From the NCBI GenBank assembly GCA_035539075.1, contig DATLJB010000125.1, positions 1 to 64,000 on the forward strand: 64,000 bases of DNA. Reading direction: 5' to 3'. Shown piece after piece: positions 57,641 to 64,000 of the stretch; within the stretch, counting starts at the first letter, position 1; every line of letters starts with the position of its first letter. This stretch comes from Dongia_B sp035539075 (GTDB taxonomy: Bacteria; Pseudomonadota; Alphaproteobacteria; Dongiales; Dongiaceae). Under the pieces are notes generated by a model. It had not been told where the DNA came from and made no database searches. It saw nothing but the letters and a program-made list of their open reading frames with translations. A program made the position numbers and the translations under genes.

Positions 57641-60103
57641 TCAAGAAGCGGGATGATGCGCGTCGCCGACGAGTGCCGGGGCGGCGGCGGGGACATGGAC
57701 CTGCACGACCGTGCCGGCGCCGAGTTCGCTGTCGATCACCAGCCGGCCTTGCATCGATGTGGCCAGGGCATTGCAGATCGCCAGGCCGAGCCCGGTGCCG
57801 CCTTCTTCGCGATTATAGGTATTGGCAATCTGAACGAAGGGCTTCATGACATCCGCGATACGTTCGCGCGGGATGCCGCGGCCATTATCGCGGATCGCGA
57901 TGAAGACCGTCGCGCCGTCGTCACTGCGCCCGGCGCTGAGATCGATGGCGCCGCCGGGCGCGGTGAATTTTATGGCGTTGCTGACGAGGTTGGTGAGGAT
58001 CTGCATCAAGGCCCGCCGGTCGCCGAGGAAATGGATTTCCTGCAGATCCACCGGTATGGCAATACGGATATTCTTGCGGTTGGCGGCGGCGCCGAGGCCG
58101 CTGGCGATCGGCGGCCAGATATCGGCGAGGCTGAGCCTCTCGATCGACAGTTCCTGCTTGCCGGCCTCGACCCGTGACAGGTCGAGGATATCGTTGATGA
58201 TGGACAGCAACTGGTTGCCGCTGTTGCGGATGTCATCCACGTAATCGGCGTATTTGGAACTGCCGAGCGGGCCGAAGGATTGCCGTGCGATCAGATCGGA
58301 GAACCCGATAATGGCGTTGAGCGGCGTGCGCAATTCGTGGCTCATCGTCGCCAGGAAGCTCGACTTCGCCCGGTTCGCCATTTCGGCCTGGTTCTTGGCA
58401 TCGATCAGCGCCTGCTCGTGCTGGCGCAACTCCGTAATGTCGAAGCCGATGCCGATGCGCAAGGTGATGGCGCCACTGTCATCCGTCAGGGCGACGTTGG
58501 CCCAGCGCAGCAGATGCCGTTCACCGGTCCGCGAGATCCAGTGGTTGATATTGACGATGGGGAAGGCGGCCGGGTCGTCGCGACGCAGGATATCTGTCAC
58601 CACGGCATATTCCTCGGGCGGCACCAGGCTGGCGGCGATCATGGGATTCTTCAGCTCGGCTTCGCTATAACCGGAAACGAGCTCGGCCTTGCGGTTGGCA
58701 CGCAGCACCTTGCCTTGCCGGTCCGAGACCATGATCACCGCGTCGATGGATTGCAGCACGAGATCGGCAAAGGCCTCGCTTTCCGAGAGACGGCGGACGG
58801 CTTCGAGATTGGCCTGTTCCTGCCGCTTGCGTTCGGTGATATCGCGTTCGATGACGATCGTGTGCGTCGCCTGGCCCGCCTGATCGAAGATCGGCGTGAT
58901 ATCGACCTCTACCATCACCTCGCGGCCATCGCGCCGGCGGCACGCGAGTTCCGCGCGTATCGGCCTGTCGCCGCGCAAGGCGGCGATCAACGGCGCCGTA
59001 TCGGTTTCTGCCGCGTCCCGCAGGAAGGGCGGCAGGCCGTCGATCACCTCGTCGGGACGATAGCCGGTCTGGCGCTCCATCGCATCGTTGACATAGACAA
59101 TGCGCGGCATGGCAGGCGCGCCGGGCGAAGCGGCCGGTGCCGCCGGCTCGTCATCGGCCGGATGCGACTGCGTTTCCAGCACCAGCACGACGTCATTCAG
59201 ATGGGAGATGGATTTCTCCAGCAGCCGCAGCTGGGTCTCTCGGGCCTTGACGGCGGTGATATCGGATACCAGGGCGAAAAAGCCGACGACCTCGCCATCG
59301 ACGATATCCGGCACATACTGGGCGACAGCCTGAATGATCGATCCGTCGGCCCGCGTCAGGCTGCGTTCAAACTGCTGCGGCCGCCCGGCGAGCACTGCCT
59401 GGACATGCGGCAGGTCCTTTTCGTAGAGGTCGGGACCCAGGTGATCGCGCATACGGATGCCGATCAGCGCCACCGGATCGCGGGCGAACCAGTCGGCGAC
59501 GGACCGATTGGCGAAAGCACAGAGCTCGTCGCGGGTCCAGTAGGTAACGAGGGCCGGCAGGTTGTCGGCGATCGTCTTGATGAAACGCTCGCTTTCGGCG
59601 ACCCGCAGGTCATGCAGCTTGCGCCGCGTGATATCCAGCGACACGCCGCGAAACAGCTTCGCACGACCGTTTTCGCGAATGACACGCACGGTGGATTGCA
59701 GCCAGACGAGCTGGCCGCGTGCATTATACATCCGGTAGACCATCTCGGCCGCATCGCCGGCGACGTCGCCGCGCCGGTCAACAAGGTTCTGCAATTTGCC
59801 GACGACGATATCGGTATCGTCGGGATGCATATGGCGTTTCCAGATATCGGGCTCGCTGAGCCAATACTCGCGTGAAAAGCCGAGGACCCGTTCGATCGCG
59901 TCGCTGATGAACAGGGTCCGGTGGGTAGTGGCGTCGGATTCCCAGACGATGCCCTCGATCGACGAGACGACGTCGCGGTAGCGGCTTTCCAGTCCCGCGC
60001 TGACGACGTGGCCAAGCATGGGCGATACGGTCCACTGCCGATACAGCAGCACCAGGGCAACCGCCGTCATCAAGGCGGCGACCAGCCACCCGGCCATGGG
60101 CAT
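57641..60103 (-). CDS. multi-PAS sensor histidine kinase
   Basis: The 820-residue protein starts at ATG 60103 (AGGA 5 nt upstream). One N-terminal membrane helix (about 3-22) is followed by several PAS domains: about 45-160, 170-290, 300-440 and 450-575. PAC-type motifs such as RVIRENGRAKLFRGVSLDITRRKLHD and TIVIERDITERKRQEQ mark them. The kinase core has SFLATMSHELRTPLNAIIGFSDL (His near 600), LVSNAIKFTAPGG and DNGRGIPRERIADVMKPF. No receiver domain is attached and no partner is adjacent. The multiple PAS domains leave the signal open. Confidence 0.92.
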   Translation of the reverse strand: MPMAGWLVAALMTAVALVLLYRQWTVSPMLGHVVSAGLESRYRDVVSSIEGIVWESDATTHRTLFISDAIERVLGFSREYWLSEPDIWKRHMHPDDTDIVVGKLQNLVDRRGDVAGDAAEMVYRMYNARGQLVWLQSTVRVIRENGRAKLFRGVSLDITRRKLHDLRVAESERFIKTIADNLPALVTYWTRDELCAFANRSVADWFARDPVALIGIRMRDHLGPDLYEKDLPHVQAVLAGRPQQFERSLTRADGSIIQAVAQYVPDIVDGEVVGFFALVSDITAVKARETQLRLLEKSISHLNDVVLVLETQSHPADDEPAAPAASPGAPAMPRIVYVNDAMERQTGYRPDEVIDGLPPFLRDAAETDTAPLIAALRGDRPIRAELACRRRDGREVMVEVDITPIFDQAGQATHTIVIERDITERKRQEQANLEAVRRLSESEAFADLVLQSIDAVIMVSDRQGKVLRANRKAELVSGYSEAELKNPMIAASLVPPEEYAVVTDILRRDDPAAFPIVNINHWISRTGERHLLRWANVALTDDSGAITLRIGIGFDITELRQHEQALIDAKNQAEMANRAKSSFLATMSHELRTPLNAIIGFSDLIARQSFGPLGSSKYADYVDDIRNSGNQLLSIINDILDLSRVEAGKQELSIERLSLADIWPPIASGLGAAANRKNIRIAIPVDLQEIHFLGDRRALMQILTNLVSNAIKFTAPGGAIDLSAGRSDDGATVFIAIRDNGRGIPRERIADVMKPFVQIANTYNREEGGTGLGLAICNALATSMQGRLVIDSELGAGTVVQVHVPAAAPALVGDAHHPAS

Positions 60104-60341
60104 CAAGTCCTGTATGAGTAGCGGAATTCCAATACCCCAAACGTCGCGGCCCCAAGGGGCCGAGTTTCATCGTTCTAATGTATTTTGCTTTGTTATTGTT
60201 AAATTTTTGACCGCGTCTCCGCGGCGCGATCTCAACGAAAGATGAACGCCGAGTCGCTCTGGCCGCTTGTCAGGTTGTAAAAGCGGCAAGCCCGACGGGA
60301 GGCATCTGAATAGATAACCGGCCGGGTGCGAAAATCCATTC

Positions 60342-61592
60342 TTATCCGGCGATTCCCACTGTGGCCAATCCGCGCGTCAGGCTGCCGGTCGTCGGGACCA
60401 GGGGAATGAGGCAGGCCTGCAAGGAGTGATAGATATCCGGCTTGCCATAAAAGGGGTTGCTGTTCCGCTGCAGATCGGCATCGAGCTGCGGATACCACCC
60501 GCCATGCTCCCGGTCGATGAAGTGGCGGGCGGAGAAATTCCAGATCCTGCGGTACCAGGCCTCGTCGCTTTGCCTGCCTTCGATCGCATTCAGGAAGCTG
60601 GCAGCACCGATTCCTTCGCAGCAGGGCCACCAGTAGCGGTCGGCGATGCGGGGCGTGGCATCCCAGTCCAGCGTGTAATAGAAGCCGCCCTGCGCCTTGT
60701 CCCAACCGGCCTCGGTCGCCCGCGTGAAGAGGGCACGTGCCGCATCAGGGATCCAGTCCTGCCGGCGCCCGCCCAGTTGCCAGAGCTGCAGCAGCAGCCG
60801 CGTCCATTCCAGTGAATGGCCCGGCGTCGTGCCGGCGGGGCGGAACATCGGGCTGCCGGCATAGTCGCGGTTGACCGCCCAGTCGGTGGTGAAATGCTCC
60901 GGCAGATGCCAGCCATTCGCCGCCGCATGGCGTCGGATGATCAGCTCGGCGATGCTCTCGGCCATGCCGAGATAGGTGCCATCGCCGGTCGCCTCGAAGG
61001 CGGCCATCAGCGCCTCGGTCAGATGCATGTTGGAATTCTGGCCGCGATACCGGTCAAAGACCTGCCAGTCGCGGGTGAACTCCTCCGCCGCTGCCCCGTG
61101 CTGCTTTTCCCAGAACCGCTCCGCCAGCACCGTCGAGATATCGGTCAGCAGGCGGTCGGCGTCGGGATGGCCGACCAGCTTGGCGCTGGACGCAGCCAGC
61201 AGCACGAAGGCGTGGCCATAGGCCTGCTTGGTCGCATCGGTCGGTCCCGCATCGCCGACAGCCCAGAAATAGCCGCCCTGATCGGGATCGCGATGGGCAT
61301 GCCACAGATAGTGCATGCCGTGATCGACCATCGCATCGGCTCCCGGCCGGCCGAGCAGCATGGCGATGGCGAAGCAATGGGTCATGCGCGTCGTGGCGTG
61401 AATCTGTCGCTCGGCGTGTTCATGCGCCGGCATCGGCGATCCATCGTCATCGAGTTCGAAAAAGCCGCCGCGCGGATTAAGGCTGCGGCCGTCGAAGAAG
61501 TCGAGAATGGCATTGGCTTGTTGCAGCAGCCAGAGCCGGTGGCTGCCCAGCGTCACCCAGTTATGTTGCAATCCCGTGCTTGCGGCTGTCAT
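60342..61592 (-). CDS. AGE-family epimerase/isomerase
   Basis: The 416-residue (alpha/alpha)6-barrel enzyme belongs to the N-acylglucosamine 2-epimerase/mannose isomerase group. HATTRMTHCFAIAMLLG and GMHYLWHAHRDPDQGGYFWAVG near the start carry the conserved His and Arg. RGQNSNMHLTEALMAAFEATGD and EWTRLLLQLW are further family segments. The substrate could be mannose, N-acetylglucosamine or a similar sugar. ATG 61592 is preferred over a GTG at 61601. It precedes the multi-PAS kinase gene on the same strand, 238 bp away. Confidence 0.9.
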   Translation of the reverse strand: MTAASTGLQHNWVTLGSHRLWLLQQANAILDFFDGRSLNPRGGFFELDDDGSPMPAHEHAERQIHATTRMTHCFAIAMLLGRPGADAMVDHGMHYLWHAHRDPDQGGYFWAVGDAGPTDATKQAYGHAFVLLAASSAKLVGHPDADRLLTDISTVLAERFWEKQHGAAAEEFTRDWQVFDRYRGQNSNMHLTEALMAAFEATGDGTYLGMAESIAELIIRRHAAANGWHLPEHFTTDWAVNRDYAGSPMFRPAGTTPGHSLEWTRLLLQLWQLGGRRQDWIPDAARALFTRATEAGWDKAQGGFYYTLDWDATPRIADRYWWPCCEGIGAASFLNAIEGRQSDEAWYRRIWNFSARHFIDREHGGWYPQLDADLQRNSNPFYGKPDIYHSLQACLIPLVPTTGSLTRGLATVGIAG

Positions 61593-61774
61593 CGCGGTCA
61601 CCTGTCGGGCGAGTGGGGAGGCGGCGGGCGGTCGAACTCTCCGCCACGATAGCCGTGCCGGCTGCCGCCATCAATGACCGGGATATCGGGTGCCCTCCAA
61701 AAGAAAGCGACCGGCATCAGCCGGCCGCAGGAGGGAGAACGTGTCGAGGGCAGGAACGATGTCGATGTCAGGAA

Positions 61775-62194
61775 CTACATGGTAACGACGTAAGAACCGG
61801 CACCGAGTTCGCGGCCAAGGTTGTCCACGGCGCGAACCTCGTATTGGTAAGAATGCCCGCCGGTCGACGGGCAGGGCGGCGTGTAGTCGTCCTTGATGGC
61901 ACCGGCGGGAATAATGCCTTGCGGATTGACGGACACTTCCGCTTCGCCGTGTTTCGTCTCGGGCTGGCTGAGATCACGCAGGCGGACCCGGTAATAGGTC
62001 GCGGTATGCGGTGTGCCATAGACCTGAAGTTCCGGGGAAACCTGCGAACAGAGATCGGCGCTGGGTGTCGCCGTCACATCGAGATGCGAGGTATTGCGTG
62101 TCGTGCCTTCATTCGCGCAGCCCGCGAGGCCCAATCCCGCAAGACCGAGCAGAATGCCGAGACCGGCAGCGGAAACGCGTCTGGACTTTGCCAC
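61775..62194 (-). CDS. small lipoprotein, unknown function
   Basis: The 139-residue protein starts with GTG at 62194, 8 nt after AAGGAG. A lipoprotein signal (GLAGLGLAGCAN) has the lipobox Leu-Ala-Gly-Cys, with lipidated Cys26. The mature part has a beta-sandwich-like pattern (TYYRVRLRDLS, GHSYQYEVRAVDNLGRELGAGSYVVTM) reminiscent of fibronectin type III strands, and two further cysteines that could form a disulfide. No homologue with known function comes to mind. Confidence 0.8.
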   Translation of the reverse strand: MAKSRRVSAAGLGILLGLAGLGLAGCANEGTTRNTSHLDVTATPSADLCSQVSPELQVYGTPHTATYYRVRLRDLSQPETKHGEAEVSVNPQGIIPAGAIKDDYTPPCPSTGGHSYQYEVRAVDNLGRELGAGSYVVTM

Positions 62195-62393
62195 GGCGTC
62201 TCTCCTTCATGATTGCTGTTAAGCGCTGTCGCATTTGCGCTGCGCCTTCGAGGTCGCGCGATGGCAGCGACTATGATGCGAAACGATGGCTTCAGGCGGG
62301 ATGTTCCGCCCGCCTGCATCGGACGTCATCACAACGATGAGAGCATGGCGAAAGCCGCTCGAGGTATCTCGGTATATCTCCGGCCGCGCTTGT

Positions 62394-63299
62394 TCAGGCG
62401 GCGGGGCGGCCTGCTGCGCGTGCCATGTCGCGTGCGATATGCGGCGCCGCCATGCCGTCACGCAGGTAATGGGCGAATTCCAGCGCCGCCTTTGTTGTGC
62501 CATGGCGGGGCAGGTGCAGATTGATGGTGAAGCTCGGCAGGTCAGGCAGGCCGCTCTCGGCGCCGAGAATGGCGAGGTCGGCGGGTACCGTCGAGGTCAG
62601 CCAGGCGGTGACGGCGAGATCGGCGCGAACAATGGTGCGCGTCGCTTCGATGCCGTTCTCGAACACCGTGCGCCATTCGATTCCTTTATCCGCCAGCGCG
62701 CCGAGCACGAAGGGACGGAAGGCGCAGGTTTCGCTGACTAGCGAAAGCGGCAGCGGCCGCTTGCGATCCGCTGTGCCGCCCTTGGCGCCGACCCAGACCA
62801 GGCGCTCGATGCCCAGGCATTCGCCGCTACCGCCGCCACCGTTGCCGATCGCCTCCTCGATCAGCGCCAGATCGATCTCGCCGCTGTTCAGCGCCTCGGC
62901 CAATTTCGGCGAGGTGTTGCAGAACAGGGTCAGTTCGACTTGCGGGCAGGCCTCCGCGAAAGCCTTCAGGACCGGCGCCAGGCGGGTTTCGACCAGGTCA
63001 TAGGGAACACCGATCCGCAGCCGTCCCTTGATCGTGTCGGCGGCGAGATCGGCGCAGATCTCGTCATTGAGACCCAGCAGCCTCTTGGCCTTGCCGAACA
63101 GGCGTTCGCCCGCGGCGGTCAACTTGAGGCCGCGCCGCTCGCGCTCGAACAGACTGGTCGAAAGCACCTCTTCCAGCCGCTTGATCTGCTGGCTGACGGC
63201 TCCCTGGGTCAGGTTGAGCGCATTGGCCGCTGCCGTCATGCTGCCGCTTTCGGCGATGGCGACGAAGCTCCGGAGAAGGGCGGTGTCGAGGTTTCGCAT
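62394..63299 (-). CDS. LysR-family transcriptional regulator
   Basis: The 301-residue regulator has the wHTH MRNLDTALLRSFVAIAESGSMTAAANALNLTQGAVSQQIKRLEEVLSTSLFERERRGLKLTAAGERL and a co-inducer domain from about 90. ATG 63299 matches the family start. It is divergent from the LysE-type gene at 63400 with only 100 bp between them, so it likely controls that exporter, as ArgP/LysG regulators do. The effector-domain type does not tell the ligand. Confidence 0.92.
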   Translation of the reverse strand: MRNLDTALLRSFVAIAESGSMTAAANALNLTQGAVSQQIKRLEEVLSTSLFERERRGLKLTAAGERLFGKAKRLLGLNDEICADLAADTIKGRLRIGVPYDLVETRLAPVLKAFAEACPQVELTLFCNTSPKLAEALNSGEIDLALIEEAIGNGGGGSGECLGIERLVWVGAKGGTADRKRPLPLSLVSETCAFRPFVLGALADKGIEWRTVFENGIEATRTIVRADLAVTAWLTSTVPADLAILGAESGLPDLPSFTINLHLPRHGTTKAALEFAHYLRDGMAAPHIARDMARAAGRPAA

Positions 63300-63399
63300 G
63301 GGAGAGGTATTATACTTACTAATATAAAGCATATCAAACATTCGATTTACTGATGCTGGTGCCACCTCTTAGCCTCGCAGGCCGGAGGATGTGAAAGCC

Positions 63400-63999
63400 A
63401 TGTGGATCGAACCCCTTATCCCGTTGATTCTGTTTGCCCTGGTCGCAACGGCGACGCCAGGTGCTGCGACCACCATCGCGACCGCCTCGGGCGCGCAATT
63501 CGGATTCCGCCGCTCGATCCCGGTCATGCTGGGAAGCGCTTGCGGCCTCGCGGCCCTCGGCCTCACTTCCGGTGCCGGACTGGCGGGGCTATTGCTCGCG
63601 GTCCCGACAGTGCAGGGCGCGATGAAGCTCGCCGGCTCGGCCTATCTCATCTGGCTGGGCTGGAAGATCAGCCGCAGCGGCGCGCCGCGACCGCTGACCG
63701 AGCAGGCGCGGCCGATCCGTTTCATCGGCGGCGCCGGCCTGCTTTGGCTCAATCCCAAAGGCTGGGCGATGACGCTGAGCGCCGCCGCCTCCTTTGCCGC
63801 CCTGGCCGGCGGGCCGGGTCAGCTCGGCCTGCTGCTCGGCGCGACATTCGGCCTGACGGCGCTGGCCTCGCTTTTTTTGTGGTGCGCCGCAGGCCTGCTG
63901 CTGCGCCGCCTGTTGCAGAGCGAGCGCCAATGGCGGGCGCTGAACATCATGCTCGGCCTGCTGCTGGTCGCCTCGATCATCCCGATGTGGTTGGAATAA
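63400..63999 (+). CDS. LysE-family translocator
   Basis: The 199-residue inner-membrane protein has about six helices: the start PLILFALVATATPGAATTIATASGAQFGFRRSIPVMLGSACG is the LysE/RhtB signature, and SAYLIWLGWKISRSG and GGAGLLWLNPKGWAM follow as usual. It exports amino acids or related compounds by proton exchange. GGAGG is 11 nt before ATG 63400 and 2 nt before an in-frame GTG at 63391. The whole gene is inside the window; the stop is at 63997-63999. Confidence 0.92.
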   Translation: MWIEPLIPLILFALVATATPGAATTIATASGAQFGFRRSIPVMLGSACGLAALGLTSGAGLAGLLLAVPTVQGAMKLAGSAYLIWLGWKISRSGAPRPLTEQARPIRFIGGAGLLWLNPKGWAMTLSAAASFAALAGGPGQLGLLLGATFGLTALASLFLWCAAGLLLRRLLQSERQWRALNIMLGLLLVASIIPMWLE

Positions 64000-64000
64000 C

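Noticed and set aside
1..64000. tRNA, rRNA or known riboswitch genes
   Set aside because: I looked for cloverleaf-like GTTCGA/TTCGAATC contexts and rRNA motifs by eye and found none I could support; a covariance-model search would be needed to be certain.

Overview
The window looks like chromosome of a free-living, metabolically versatile alphaproteobacterium, probably in or near the Rhodospirillales. The pointers are uniformly high-GC DNA, a DUF1127 protein, a FixL/FixJ plus Crp/Fnr block, an HWE-type histidine kinase, a SqrR/BigR-type persulfide sensor and many LysR/GntR/RpiR-controlled catabolic units. I see no rRNA, tRNA, insertion sequence, integrase or CRISPR array. The assignment to an order is inference.

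Layout. 1-2.7 kb: the 3' end of a cold-shock-type protein, a lysine-rich coiled-coil protein, an acyl-CoA desaturase and two small membrane genes. 2.8-7.9 kb: an RpiR regulator followed by a binding-protein-dependent ABC importer of the FbpABC/AfuABC/phosphonate type. 8.1-12.1 kb: a sulfide/persulfide unit made of a BigR-like sensor, a persulfide-dioxygenase-like metallohydrolase, a rhodanese-like/sulfide:quinone oxidoreductase fusion and a TauE/SafE exporter. 12.1-17.8 kb: a double cupin, psuG-psuK for pseudouridine breakdown, a small membrane protein, a cardiolipin synthase and an EEP-family hydrolase. 17.9-24 kb: signalling genes (chemoreceptor, an OmpR-type regulator lacking the phospho-acceptor Asp, MarR, HWE kinase) and a VOC protein. 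24.6-25.9 kb: a flavin-dependent halogenase-like enzyme. 26-33.7 kb: a GntR-controlled operon with a NitT/TauT-type ABC importer, an IlvD/Edd sugar-acid dehydratase, an RraA-like protein and a semialdehyde dehydrogenase, which reads as an import-and-oxidise route for a sugar acid. 33.8-35.2 kb: a transcription attenuator with a Val/Ile-rich 15-residue leader peptide ahead of a Bcr/CflA-type MFS exporter. 35.2-39 kb: a peroxiredoxin, a LysR regulator and an adenylate-cyclase/TPR protein.

39.0-46.1 kb is the most accessory-looking stretch. It holds a 114-residue protein ending in Gly-Cys-Gly-Lys, a divergent YcaO-domain enzyme preceded by a translationally coupled 28-codon ORF, a secreted subtilase, a DUF1501 protein whose middle contains a tetrapeptide repeat, a C69-type Ntn-hydrolase that would start with Ser instead of Cys, and an unrecognised secreted protein. 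It may be a minimal YcaO-based peptide-modification locus, but that is a hypothesis.

46.4-50.5 kb: a FixL-like haem-PAS kinase, FixJ, a stand-alone receiver and a Crp/Fnr regulator, with a near-consensus Fnr/FixK box and a 37-bp TACGT-based palindrome. 50.6-64 kb: two SDR oxidoreductases around a LysR gene, DUF1127, an EamA transporter, a glutathionyl-hydroquinone-reductase-like GST, a flavin amine oxidase, a multi-PAS kinase, an AGE-family epimerase, a lipoprotein, and a LysR gene divergent from a LysE-type exporter.

A recurring feature is the short tandem duplication (unit 12-17 bp, 2-5 copies), found between genes and in frame inside genes.
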